DNA of 64,000 nucleotides from JAGRAX01 sp041391365 (GTDB taxonomy: Bacteria > Bdellovibrionota_G > JALEGL01 > JAGRMV01): positions 186,001 through 250,000 of the forward strand of contig JAWKOC010000001.1 of NCBI GenBank assembly GCA_041391365.1, written 5' to 3'. Shown piece by piece: positions 19,470-28,730 of this stretch; position 1 is the stretch's first letter, and each line of letters starts with the position of its first letter. The notes beneath the pieces are model-generated. The model made no database searches, was not told the DNA's origin, and saw nothing but the letters and a program-made list of their open reading frames with translations. The translations under genes and the position numbers were made by a program.

Positions 19470-20678
19470 ATGTTTCATTTGTTTTTGTCGGTCTATTGAG
19501 CCTATCATTTTTTGTTTCCGAAGTGAAGCCCAAAACCAAGACACCGACACCGATTGGGGTCGATATCCAACCACGACCACGGCGCAGGCGGATACCTTCC
19601 AGGTATCGGCCGATAACCGTCAGGTCATTTTGACCTTGGTTCCTTCGGTGAAAAAAGGCGGAAACCATGCGCGCAATTCTTTGTGCCTGTGGGAGATCAT
19701 CGCGAACAAATTTTCGTCAATCGGTGGATGAGAGAACACTGTCGATCATTGATTCCTATGGCCAGGTTCAACACGGATCCAGCCCAATACGTGTATACGG
19801 TGGCTTTTGATGGAACCTTGGGAATCTGCAACGAAATTGGATATGTCAACAACGATGAAAACATTGAGATGCAAGTACGAGAATACACAGCCAATCCGAA
19901 CATGCATTCAGGAGATCCACAGGGAAAATCTTTTGACAAAGGTACAGGAGCGTATTTGTCCTTGGATGAGTTGTTCTTGGCACGCAGCTTTGAAAGCGAT
20001 GAAGTGGATGAACCTGCTGGAGGCGGACATGCTAGCTTTGCCTCATTTGGAATTGGAATCAGCAGCCGATCGCATCTAGAAAAAATATTGGAGCAAGAAA
20101 AGACATCTTGGCCTTCGGTGTACCCCTCGAATGTAGATGTAGATTTTTTGCTTGGCTCAGAGTTTTTGTACAACCCCAAGTACAAAGAGCTACGAAAAAA
20201 AATAGCCTTTCTTTTTCGAAAAGATCAAGAGTTTGGAAAAAAGAAACAAGAGGTCGGAGTCTACGGGCCTCACATCAACGACAAATTTGGGGGCGGCGTA
20301 TTGGATGTTCGTTTTTGGCATGGATTTGCGGACGTATTTTTTGGTGGCAAGGTTCCTTACCAGGCTGAGTTTCCCGGCTATGATCGAAGTCAGGCGATCT
20401 TGCTGCATTTCTCTCCCTATGACTATGCCTTGGCCACGGCGGAACAGCTCCAATCTTTGGTTGCCGCAGAGAGCGATGAGCTCATCATTTGGCTCAAGGA
20501 TGGAGACGGTTCAGTGGGAACCAGCGACAAAAAAAGAACCTCAGAAGATGACATCATGGGGATTTTTTCCATTCGATATTCTGATTTGATCCAAACCTCC
20601 GAGAGCTATGTATACACGCAGACCAACTCGCTCGGTGGAACCGATTGGGGTCTCAAGCTCAGCTATCGCAAACCATAG
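19470..20678 (+). CDS. Exported protein of unknown function, 5' part frame-broken
   Basis: A strong ribosome site (AGGAGGAG) precedes the ATG at 19470, but that frame stops after nine codons. A hydrophobic signal-like stretch (FVFVGLLSLSFFVSEV) continues in the next frame, then FQVSADNRQVILTLVPSVKK in another, and the last 331 codons are open from 19683. Two or three small indels within 19480-19690 would restore one protein of about 400 residues. The C-terminal part is well behaved and beta-rich, with GTGAYLSLDELFL, GFADVFFGGKVP and a repeat-free end. I do not recognise the family. It is followed by another unrecognised exported protein. Confidence 0.6.
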
Positions 20679-20719
20679 ATCGGCAATCTTTGGGATCAAA
20701 AGATAAGCTCCCCATCGTA

Positions 20720-20748
20720 TTGACTTATTGCGTCTTTTTGGATATAAG
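20720..20748 (+). promoter_or_regulatory. Strong sigma-70-like promoter, probably leaderless transcript
   Basis: TTGACT (20720-20725), a 17-base spacer and TATAAG (20743-20748) match both hexamers at 5/6. The expected start of transcription (6-7 bases after the -10 box) is 20754-20755, only two or three bases before the ATG at 20757. No Shine-Dalgarno is evident, so the mRNA would be leaderless or nearly so. Confidence 0.65.
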
Positions 20749-20756
20749 AGAAACCA

Positions 20757-22082
20757 ATGATTCGTGGATTTCATCATGTTTTGATCTTGGCTTTGCTGCT
20801 GGCCGTGCAGGCCTGCAGTTCACCCAGTCCGGAAGAAAGGCCCACTCCCAGTCCAACGGCCTCTACCTCTCTGGATACGGCCAAGCCTGAGGAAAAAGAT
20901 GCAGATCCACCCCAACCTCCAACGCAAGAACCGGTTGATCAAGACGAAGACAAGAAGACTCCTTTGCCAGGTTTAAAAGATGGAGAAGCAACTCCATCGA
21001 TCATCCGCCCAAATAGCAGCGGAGGGGGACCTGTCGATCAGCATGCCCCAACGCCTTCAACCCAACCAACAAAACCAACAACTGCGTCCTCAACATCGAA
21101 TCCTAACTCCTCTTCGATCATACCTCCAACGACAACCACAGTTCAAGGAGTGGCGAACCCTACGAATACCCCGACCCCAACTCAAGGAAGAGGTACCGTT
21201 GTAGATCGCCACCACAGAGCCTCTGCAGAGCAACCTAAAGGGACATTCACGCCAGCACCCATTGTTCGAGGAAAAAGAGAAATCGAACAGGAGACGGCAA
21301 GATCCGAGGATCATAAAAAGATAACAGGGTGGACTTTCCCCGTGAGCGGAATTCAAGGCAATGATTTCATCACTGCGGATCATACGCTGACGGGTTGGTC
21401 GTATCAGCATCAACTCAAAAATCATTTGGTTGAAAACCAAGGGGAGATCCAAAACTACGATCAAGTGATCCAGCACAAATTTGAATTTCGTTTGGATTTT
21501 CTCACACGAGCTTTGGAGGGCTACGCGAGCGATGAGCCACAAAAGTTTCTCAACATCAAGGGTGCGCTCAAAAAAGATCTTGATAAACTATCAAACAAAG
21601 GAGCTCCCATTTTGATTCTGCAGCTTCCCTCCGGCAAGGTGTTTGACAACAAGGCTGTGGGAGATTTTGTTAAATTGTTGATTGCAGATCACAAATCGGA
21701 CTTTGATGATCTCGATGAAAAAGACAAAGCAGGAGCAAATGTTCTCGTGGGCTTGGCGGGTCAAGGAGGAGCCTTTCTGAACGATAAGCTCGACAACATT
21801 CGCAAAGCTACAGATGATGCAAAAGCCAGCAATTCAAACCTACACTTCATCGATGTGGATGCTTATTTTCGATGTGCATCGGGAAAACCAAGGGATGACA
21901 TTGCCAGCTATGAGATCGCCTCTCCGTCTGGAAAGGTTTATGCTTTCCAAGACATTGCTGAGGAATTGGAAGATGGAGACGAAGGGGTCGAACAAGCCAT
22001 TCAGGCTGTGTTGAACAACATTGCCATTGCCTATGTCAACAAGACCTTTTCGATGCAGATTCCGTTGTTTGACGAAGATTGA
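20757..22082 (+). CDS. Lipoprotein with Pro/Thr/Ser-rich linker, unknown function
   Basis: 441 residues. The N-terminus MIRGFHHVLILALLLAVQAC is a signal peptide with a lipobox (VQAC). It is followed by about 150 residues of low-complexity Pro/Thr/Ser/Glu sequence that would act as a surface or periplasmic stalk. The C-terminal 250 residues form a globular domain with VFDNKAVGDFVKLLIADHKS, AGANVLVGLAGQGGAFLNDK and LHFIDVDAYFRCASGKP; I recognise no family. It follows another unrecognised exported protein and precedes lysRS, so this 2.6-kb stretch is an accessory island between housekeeping genes. Confidence 0.8.
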   Translation: MIRGFHHVLILALLLAVQACSSPSPEERPTPSPTASTSLDTAKPEEKDADPPQPPTQEPVDQDEDKKTPLPGLKDGEATPSIIRPNSSGGGPVDQHAPTPSTQPTKPTTASSTSNPNSSSIIPPTTTTVQGVANPTNTPTPTQGRGTVVDRHHRASAEQPKGTFTPAPIVRGKREIEQETARSEDHKKITGWTFPVSGIQGNDFITADHTLTGWSYQHQLKNHLVENQGEIQNYDQVIQHKFEFRLDFLTRALEGYASDEPQKFLNIKGALKKDLDKLSNKGAPILILQLPSGKVFDNKAVGDFVKLLIADHKSDFDDLDEKDKAGANVLVGLAGQGGAFLNDKLDNIRKATDDAKASNSNLHFIDVDAYFRCASGKPRDDIASYEIASPSGKVYAFQDIAEELEDGDEGVEQAIQAVLNNIAIAYVNKTFSMQIPLFDED

Positions 22083-22152
22083 TAAAGCTTTGGTCGGGGA
22101 ACCCCTGCGTATTTGACCAATCTCTTGCCCTTGTGTACAAGCCCCATTTACG

Positions 22153-23673
22153 ATGACGACACAAGGCCTATTTTGGGCAGACGAGATTGCCCAGTCCATT
22201 GCCGCAAAAGGCGACACATTTGTAGCTGCTACCGGCATCACTCCTTCTGGTCACATTCACATTGGAAACATGAGAGAAGTGTTGACCGCCGATGTCGTGG
22301 TCAAGGCCTTGAGGCAATTGGGAAAAGACGTAACCTTCTATTATATTGCAGATACCTTTGATCCCCTTCGCAGGGTCTATCCCTTTTTGGATCAGAAAGT
22401 GTTTGAACCCCATGTGGGCAAGCCTCTGTCCGAGATTCCTGGACCGGGTCGCGAAGGACAGAGCTACGCAGAATATTTTTTGGAGCCGTTCCTGGAATCG
22501 CTCAAGGCCTTGGACATTCATGTGGATTTGCTTCGTGCCGACCAAATGTACAAGGAAGGACGTTATGTTGAGAACATCATCAAGGCCATGGAGGCCACGC
22601 CTCTGATTCGGGAAATTTTGCAAAAAGAAACTGGAAAAGAAACCCCTGAGCACTGGTCTCCGTTTCAGCCCATTTGTCAGTTCACGGGAAAAATGACGGG
22701 CAACATGGTGTTGGGATTTGATCCCAAGGCGCAGACCGTTCACTATCGAAACGAAGAGGGGCAAGAAGGGGAATGCTCCATGTCCGGTGGAGGAAAACTC
22801 ACCTGGCGTCTGGATTGGCCCGCAAGATGGCAGATGCTCGGCGTGCGCTTTGAACCCTTCGGCAAAGACCATGCTTCCAAAGGCGGTTCCTACGATACGG
22901 CCATTCGGTTTGCCCGTGAGATTTTCAATTATGAGCCGCCTTATCCAGCGACCTATGAATGGATCAGCCTCAAAGGCGGAGGGGACATGTCTTCGAGCAA
23001 GGGCAACGTGCTGTCCATTGCCGAAATGGTGGATGTCATTCCTCCCGAAGTTCTCAAATATTCGGTAAGCAAGGTCAAACCCAGCAAACGCATTGTGTTT
23101 GATCCCGGCCTGCCCATGCTCAATTTGATCGATGAATTTGATGATCCGGAAGTCAAAACACGAAACCCACGTGCCGTGGAGCTTTCCGCGATCAGCGGTC
23201 ATCCGCCCTTGGGAGTGCCGTTCAAACACATTGTGAGCTTGATTCAAGTCACACAAGGGGACGTAGACAAGCTTGCCCAAAAGCTCAACAAGGCTGGATA
23301 TGCGGTGGATGACATGGCCGCATTGAAAAGTCGTGCAGCCTATGCAACGCAGTGGTTGGAAAAATTTGGTCCCGAAGACATCAAATTCGAAATCCAAGCC
23401 AAAATGCCTCCCCAAAGCTTTGATCTCAGCGACGTGCAAAAAAAAGCACTCCGATCTCTGGGAGATCAATTGCAAGAGAGTATGGATGCTTCGGCCATTC
23501 ATGATTTGATTTACCAGATCAAAAATGATCTGGGCATTGAACCCGGCCAAGTGTTTTTGGCCATTTACACGGCGCTGCTGGGAAAAAATCGAGGTCCTCG
23601 TGCGGGATTTTTCTTGGCCAGTTTGGACACCGATTTTGTCAAAGAGCGATTTCTTCAGGTTGCCCAAGCATAG
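22153..23673 (+). CDS. lysK: Lysyl-tRNA synthetase, class I
   Basis: 506 residues of the Rossmann-fold class I LysRS, not the usual bacterial class II LysS. The HIGH-type motif is HIHIGN (residues 34-39, in ATGITPSGHIHIGNM), the KMSKS-type loop is MSSSKGN (279-285), and SMSGGGKLTWRLDWPARW and EPFGKDHASKGGSYD are family blocks. It charges tRNA-Lys. The class I form is typical of archaea and occurs in spirochaetes, some alphaproteobacteria and other scattered bacteria. Whether a class II copy also exists cannot be seen here. A 500-codon antisense open frame over this gene is a shadow. Confidence 0.95.
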   Translation: MTTQGLFWADEIAQSIAAKGDTFVAATGITPSGHIHIGNMREVLTADVVVKALRQLGKDVTFYYIADTFDPLRRVYPFLDQKVFEPHVGKPLSEIPGPGREGQSYAEYFLEPFLESLKALDIHVDLLRADQMYKEGRYVENIIKAMEATPLIREILQKETGKETPEHWSPFQPICQFTGKMTGNMVLGFDPKAQTVHYRNEEGQEGECSMSGGGKLTWRLDWPARWQMLGVRFEPFGKDHASKGGSYDTAIRFAREIFNYEPPYPATYEWISLKGGGDMSSSKGNVLSIAEMVDVIPPEVLKYSVSKVKPSKRIVFDPGLPMLNLIDEFDDPEVKTRNPRAVELSAISGHPPLGVPFKHIVSLIQVTQGDVDKLAQKLNKAGYAVDDMAALKSRAAYATQWLEKFGPEDIKFEIQAKMPPQSFDLSDVQKKALRSLGDQLQESMDASAIHDLIYQIKNDLGIEPGQVFLAIYTALLGKNRGPRAGFFLASLDTDFVKERFLQVAQA

Positions 23674-23679
23674 ATCATC

Positions 23680-24924
23680 GTGGTGAATGTGAACTACGAG
23701 ACCTTCATAGGCATTCGGTATCTGCTCTCACGAAAACGTCACAAATTGATTTCATTGATCACGGCGATTTCCATTGCAGGAGTGTCGGTGGGCGTGATGG
23801 CCTTGAACGTTGTGTTGTCGGTGGTTTCGGGATTTGAAGCCGATTTTCAAAAGAAGATTCTGGGAAACAATGCTCCGTTGATTTTGTTTCATCTCTCGGA
23901 TGCGATTGAAAATGCGCACGAGTTGACCGACAAAATCGATCAAGTACCTGGTGTGACAGGTACCAGTCCATTTTTGTATTCGGAGGTTTTGGCTCGTTCC
24001 GAAAATGGCAAATCTTCTGGGATGGTGATTTATGGCGTGGAACCTGATCGCATCGTGAAAGTGACCAGTCTTGGACAGGATATGACCATAGGAGAGGTGG
24101 AAAATTTGTACCCCTCACCCGAAAGTCCATTTCCTGGAATCATTGTCGGACACGAGCTGGCCAATGGACATATGTTTTTGTATCCCGGAGCCAAGGTGGA
24201 TTTGATTTCTCCCCAGGGGGCCCTCAATCCTTTTGGATTCGGCCCCAAAATGAAACGCTTTGAAGTGGTGGGCATTTTCAAAACCGGCTTGTACGAATAC
24301 GATGCCAAGAGTGCCTATGTTCTGTTGGACCAAGCGCAATCGTTTTTGCGCAAACCCAATCAGGTGGCTGGCATTCAAATCAATGTGCAAGACATTGAAC
24401 ACTCACGAGACATGATTCCTCCGATTCAAAAAGCCGTGGGAGAAAACTATTTCATTCGCCATTGGATGGAGATGAATGAAGATTTGTTCAATGCTTTCAA
24501 GTTGGAGAAAACAACGTTTTTCATTGTTCTCACGATGATCATTTTGGTGGCATCCTTCAACATCATCGGCACACTTACCTTGCTTGTCTTGACCAAAGGC
24601 AAAGAAATCGCCATTTTGAAAGCCATGGGGGCGACTCGTAGCTCTATCGCAAAAATATTTATCACATGTGGAACCTTGATCGGAAGTGCGGGGATGATCA
24701 TCGGATTGTTTTTTGGATATGTACTTTGTTTTGTTCTCAAATATTACATTCGCTTTCCTTTGAATTCCGATGTGTACCAAATTGACACTCTCCCCGTGTT
24801 GATCAGTCCTTTTGAATTTGCGGTGGTGGGCATGAGCGCACTTCTCATCAGTTTTTTGGCCACGATCTACCCCGCGATGCGAGCGGCTCGATTGTCTCCC
24901 TCGGAGGGATTGCGCTATGAGTAG
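23680..24924 (+). CDS. Lipoprotein-releasing ABC transporter permease (LolC/LolE type)
   Basis: 414 residues with the LolC/E/MacB plan: a first helix after RYLLSRKRHKLISLITAISI, a large periplasmic domain (about residues 48-270), and three helices near the C-terminus with LTLLVLTKGKEIAILKAMGA as the coupling segment. It opens LolD-driven release of lipoproteins to LolA in the periplasm. One permease gene sits here, so this organism may use a single LolF-type homodimer or have the second elsewhere. The start is a GTG 6 bases after lysK; the stop overlaps lolD by 8 bases. Confidence 0.9.
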   Translation: MVNVNYETFIGIRYLLSRKRHKLISLITAISIAGVSVGVMALNVVLSVVSGFEADFQKKILGNNAPLILFHLSDAIENAHELTDKIDQVPGVTGTSPFLYSEVLARSENGKSSGMVIYGVEPDRIVKVTSLGQDMTIGEVENLYPSPESPFPGIIVGHELANGHMFLYPGAKVDLISPQGALNPFGFGPKMKRFEVVGIFKTGLYEYDAKSAYVLLDQAQSFLRKPNQVAGIQINVQDIEHSRDMIPPIQKAVGENYFIRHWMEMNEDLFNAFKLEKTTFFIVLTMIILVASFNIIGTLTLLVLTKGKEIAILKAMGATRSSIAKIFITCGTLIGSAGMIIGLFFGYVLCFVLKYYIRFPLNSDVYQIDTLPVLISPFEFAVVGMSALLISFLATIYPAMRAARLSPSEGLRYE

Positions 24925-25609
24925 TTTGCTCAAGGTGGAAAATCTTTCCAAAAATTACGACAAAGCCCAAAGTCATATCTCTGTGCTTCGAGAGGTGAGT
25001 TTTGATCTTGCACCTGGACAGAGCATGGCGGTGATGGGTGAGTCCGGTGCGGGAAAATCCACGCTTCTTCAAATTTTGGGGGCCATTTTGCCTCCCAGCA
25101 GTGGGCGCCTTTTTTTCAAAGAAAAAAACGTTGTCGAGATGGATGAAAAAGCGTTGGCCAATTTCCGAAATCAGGAAATCGGCTTTGTGTTTCAGTTTCA
25201 TTATTTGCTTCCCGAATTCAGTGCATTGGAAAATGTATTGATCGCTCGACGCATCGGGGGAAAACAAACGTCCCAAGATGTGGAGAGAGCCAAAGATCTT
25301 CTACGCCGTGTGGGCTTGGAAAAGAGAATGGATCACCGACCCACGGAACTTTCGGGGGGAGAGCAGCAGCGCGTGGCCATTGCCAGGGCGTTGATGAACC
25401 GACCTTCTTTGATTTTGGCAGACGAACCCACAGGAAATCTGGATTTCGAAACTTCCAAGCTCGTGTCCAATTTGTTTTTTTCGCTGGTGCGAGCAGAGAA
25501 AGTGGGATTGATCATGGCCACGCACAGTAATGATTTGGCTTCTCAGGCGGATCAGGTATACCGACTCAGGGAAGGAAGACTCCTAGCAGCACAGATGTTT
25601 TCGTCATGA
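24917..25609 (+). CDS. lolD: Lipoprotein-releasing ABC transporter ATP-binding protein
   Basis: 230 residues. Walker A GESGAGKST (residues 41-49), Q-loop FVFQFHYLLPEFSALENV (the LLPEF pattern is characteristic of LolD), signature LSGGEQQRVAIARAL, Walker B LILADEPTGNLD and H-loop ATHS. It supplies ATP hydrolysis to the LolC/E-type permease encoded just upstream and overlaps it, and bamA overlaps its stop (ATGA). Confidence 0.95.
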   Translation: MSSLLKVENLSKNYDKAQSHISVLREVSFDLAPGQSMAVMGESGAGKSTLLQILGAILPPSSGRLFFKEKNVVEMDEKALANFRNQEIGFVFQFHYLLPEFSALENVLIARRIGGKQTSQDVERAKDLLRRVGLEKRMDHRPTELSGGEQQRVAIARALMNRPSLILADEPTGNLDFETSKLVSNLFFSLVRAEKVGLIMATHSNDLASQADQVYRLREGRLLAAQMFSS

Positions 25610-27921
25610 AGAAAATTGGTTTGATCATTGTTTTTGCTTGGCTTTTCTGTAGCTCTTTGGCGTTGGCAGCGTCTTCCTCCACCATCCGAACCATTGATGT
25701 GGTTGGATTGCACCGCATTGAAAAAGATGCAGTGCTGACACTTTTGGGATCTTCGGTGGGGACTCAGCTTTCTACCGCACGTATTCAGCAAGATGTCAAA
25801 CGACTCTATCGCACAGGATATTTTCATCGTGTGGAAATATTCTTCGATGATGCACAAGGTCTTTTCACCGTATGGGTGGAAGAGAAAAAAACCATTGTTT
25901 CGATCGAATTTCGAGGCAACGTGGAAGAAAAATCCAAGGATCTTGAAAAAGAGATTACCGTAAAAAAATATAGTTTCGTGGATCGCGACAAGATTCAAAA
26001 GGACATCGACAAAATTCAAAAATTCTACGAGAAAAAAGGGTATTATTTGGTCAATGTCAAACCCATTCTCGAAGACAAGAATCCCAGCGAAGTCAAACTG
26101 ATTTATGAGATCGAAGAAAATCGCAAAGTCAGTGTGCGAAAAATCGACTTTGTGGGCAATCATGTTTTCTCCGATGTGGATTTGAAGAAAGCCATTCGAA
26201 CCAAAGAAAAAAGTTTTCTTTCTTTTCTTTCCAGAGGTGGAACTTTTTACAAAGAGCTGCTTGAGTTGGATCGTCAATTGCTTGTCGATGAATATGGAAA
26301 AAAAGGGTACATCAAAGTCAACGTTTCTCCGGGCGTAGTGGAACTCTCGGCGGATCGACAAAGCATCTCCATCGCTTTTTTCATCGAGGAATTTGAACCG
26401 TTTGACATTGGAACCATTGAATTGGGTGGAGAACTTCTTGACCAAGAAGAAGCGGCCCAAAAGAAAATCAAAATGGAAACAGGAGAGAGAATCAATACCA
26501 TCGCTCTCCAAAAAGAGATGTTTGAGATTGCGCAGATCTACTCTGAAATAGGCTATGCCTATGTCAACGTGGTCCCTCGGTTTGATTTGGATGAAGAAAA
26601 GAAAATCGTAAATCTAAAATACGAGGTTACTCCCGGAAACAAGGTGTGGATCAATCGCATTCAAATCTCCGGCAACGAACGCAACATGGACAAGGTCATT
26701 CGCAGAGAGATGCAAATTTCAGAAGGAGATTTGTTTGATTCCTCCAAAATCGCCCAGTCCAAGCAATCGATTGAGCGCCTGGCTTTGTTTGATCGTGTGA
26801 CCATGGCAACTCCTCGTGCGGGAAGTGATGAATTTGTGGACATTGTCATCACAGTAGAAGAGCGAGATCGCACGGGCTCTTTGAACATCGGAGCTGGATT
26901 CAACACCTTGGAGTCGTTTCAAGTCATTGGTTCGATTGAAAAGCGTAGTGTCTTCGGTACAGGATCAGACATTTCGCTCAGCGCGCGCATTGGAAAGCGA
27001 ACCAAATTGTTCAATCTTTCTTACCGTGATGAACATTTTCTCGATAGTAAGTGGGGCCTTACGGTGAGTGCTTTTAACCTGGATCAGCGATTTACGAGTT
27101 TTGATCTGTTGTCCCGAGGGGGTGTGTTGGGGTTTGATTACCCACTCTACCAAAAAGGATTGGAACGCATTCGCGCAGGGATTGCTTACAGTCTTGTGGA
27201 AAAAAAGCTCTCCAATTTGAGCCCGACGGTGGAGAGTCTGTTCGCCGATGGAGTCACCTCCAGCACGACCTTTTCGATTTCCAGAGATACGCGAAATTTT
27301 GTGTTTGACCCCACGGACGGATCGATGATGAAGCTCTCCAACGAGGTCGCGGGGACTGTATTGGGCGGGGACAACGATTTTAACAAGTTGGAATTTGACG
27401 GAAGATGGTATTTTCCGGTTTTGGAAGAGGAGGGCATCCCTTTCCTTTCCAAGGTGGTTTTCGGTCTGAGGCTTAGTTCGGGCTTTGTCGCCCCACTCAA
27501 AGAAAATGGCCGGGTTCCTTTGTTTGAGCGTTATTTCCCGGGGGGGATCTTTTCGTTGCGGGGATTCCAATTGCGAAGTTTGGGACCCAAAATCAAGGTG
27601 GCCTCTTCGACCGACCCAGGATCTTTCACAACGAGAGATTTTCTGATAGGTGGAAACAAACAGTTGATCTTCAATGCGGAAATGGTATTTCCCATCATTC
27701 CTTCTGCCAGCATCAAAGGTGCCTTGTTTTTTGACATGGGAAATGCCTTTGACAATGGAGAAAGCATGTTTACACTGCGCGGACAGCGGCAGAGCGTGGG
27801 GGTAGAGTTGCGGTGGTTGTCGCCGATGGCTCCTTTGCGGTTTGCATGGGGATTCCCTCTGGACCGAAAGGAAAATGAGCGATCGATGAATTTTGATTTT
27901 ACAATAGGAACTCTTTTTTAG
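25606..27921 (+). CDS. bamA: Outer membrane protein assembly factor BamA
   Basis: 771 residues: signal peptide (LIIVFAWLFCSSLALAA), five POTRA modules (from TIRTIDVVGLHRIEKDAV on; each starts with a short beta strand such as KVSVRKIDFVGNHVF and KVWINRIQISGNERN), then a 16-strand barrel with FPGGIFSLRGFQLRSLGP (the loop-6 region carrying the RGF motif) and a terminal Phe. It is the core insertase for outer-membrane beta-barrels. The operon lolC/E-lolD-bamA-ompH is a common Gram-negative arrangement. Confidence 0.96.
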   Translation: MKKIGLIIVFAWLFCSSLALAASSSTIRTIDVVGLHRIEKDAVLTLLGSSVGTQLSTARIQQDVKRLYRTGYFHRVEIFFDDAQGLFTVWVEEKKTIVSIEFRGNVEEKSKDLEKEITVKKYSFVDRDKIQKDIDKIQKFYEKKGYYLVNVKPILEDKNPSEVKLIYEIEENRKVSVRKIDFVGNHVFSDVDLKKAIRTKEKSFLSFLSRGGTFYKELLELDRQLLVDEYGKKGYIKVNVSPGVVELSADRQSISIAFFIEEFEPFDIGTIELGGELLDQEEAAQKKIKMETGERINTIALQKEMFEIAQIYSEIGYAYVNVVPRFDLDEEKKIVNLKYEVTPGNKVWINRIQISGNERNMDKVIRREMQISEGDLFDSSKIAQSKQSIERLALFDRVTMATPRAGSDEFVDIVITVEERDRTGSLNIGAGFNTLESFQVIGSIEKRSVFGTGSDISLSARIGKRTKLFNLSYRDEHFLDSKWGLTVSAFNLDQRFTSFDLLSRGGVLGFDYPLYQKGLERIRAGIAYSLVEKKLSNLSPTVESLFADGVTSSTTFSISRDTRNFVFDPTDGSMMKLSNEVAGTVLGGDNDFNKLEFDGRWYFPVLEEEGIPFLSKVVFGLRLSSGFVAPLKENGRVPLFERYFPGGIFSLRGFQLRSLGPKIKVASSTDPGSFTTRDFLIGGNKQLIFNAEMVFPIIPSASIKGALFFDMGNAFDNGESMFTLRGQRQSVGVELRWLSPMAPLRFAWGFPLDRKENERSMNFDFTIGTLF

Positions 27922-27935
27922 AGGAGAGAGAAAAC

Positions 27936-28472
27936 ATGAAAAAAACATGGATAGCAGCAACGTTGATTCTTTTGAGCATGAGCTTTTCGAGTTATGCCAA
28001 TGCGGATTTGAAAGTTGTATTTTTTGATGCGCAAAAGGTACTCGACAACATCGAAGAAGGAAAAGACGCCGTAGCCAAGTTGGAAAAAGATGCCGGCGAA
28101 AAAAAGAAGCAAATCGATGCCAAGCAAAAAGAATTGGTAGATCTTGACAGTGAAATCAATCGCGGTGCCTTGGTTTTTGACAAAGACACCATGGCCAAGA
28201 AAAAGCAAGACTTGGAACGAAAGAAAATGGAATTTCAGCGATTGTATGCTGAAGCGCAAGGGGACATCCAAAAACAGGAAATGACCATGCGCGGAGAAAT
28301 TTTCAAAAAGATCAATGCCCTCATTGAAAAAGTGGGCAAAGATGAATCCTATGACTTCATTTTGGAAAAAAATGAAGGCGGTGTGCTCTATGCCAAAGGC
28401 GGAGACATCACCGAAAAAGTGATTGAGCTGTACAACAAACAGTATGGCGGAAAAAGCGGCAAAAAGAAGTAA
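27936..28472 (+). CDS. OmpH/Skp-family periplasmic chaperone
   Basis: 178 residues with a signal peptide (MKKTWIAATLILLSMSFSSY) and the usual start of the mature protein, LKVVFFDAQKVLDNIEEGKD. A long Lys/Glu-rich helical hairpin follows (the Skp tentacle) and then YDFILEKNEGGVLYAKGGDI, the conserved C-terminal strand block. It holds unfolded OMPs on the way to BamA, encoded 15 bases upstream. GAGGAGAGA gives a strong ribosome site. Confidence 0.93.
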   Translation: MKKTWIAATLILLSMSFSSYANADLKVVFFDAQKVLDNIEEGKDAVAKLEKDAGEKKKQIDAKQKELVDLDSEINRGALVFDKDTMAKKKQDLERKKMEFQRLYAEAQGDIQKQEMTMRGEIFKKINALIEKVGKDESYDFILEKNEGGVLYAKGGDITEKVIELYNKQYGGKSGKKK

Positions 28473-28520
28473 GCTTCATGCGTTGTTTTGACCCTTTCAC
28501 ATCCCAACATGCCCATTTTC

Positions 28521-28595
28521 AGGCGCGTAGCTCAGTGGGAGAGCGCTACCTTGACACGGTAGAGGTCGGCAGTTCAATCCTGCCCGCGCCTACCA
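28521..28595 (+). tRNA. tRNA-Val (GAC)
   Basis: The cloverleaf closes completely: acceptor AGGCGCG/CGCGCCT, D stem GCTC/GAGC, anticodon stem CTACC/GGTAG with loop TTGACAC (anticodon GAC), T stem GGCAG/CTGCC with TTCAATC, discriminator A and encoded CCA. Confidence 0.97.
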
Positions 28596-28730
28596 CGATC
28601 ATCTTTTCTTGCCATTCGTTGATGGGAGACAGTATACTGTGAGAAATGACCATCGTTTTTGTATCATCATGTTCGTGATTCAACCGAACACACTAAAAGC
28701 ACAAGCTTTCGCATAGAATGTCGTAACTTC

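Noticed and set aside
22168..23667. 499-codon open frame antisense to lysK
   Set aside because: It mirrors lysK almost exactly, lacks a ribosome site and family likeness, and arises from codon bias of the sense gene.
28629..28640. ACAGTATACTGT as a LexA-type SOS box
   Set aside because: The palindrome is inside out relative to the CTGT-N8-ACAG form and no SOS gene follows; kept only as a note under thrS.
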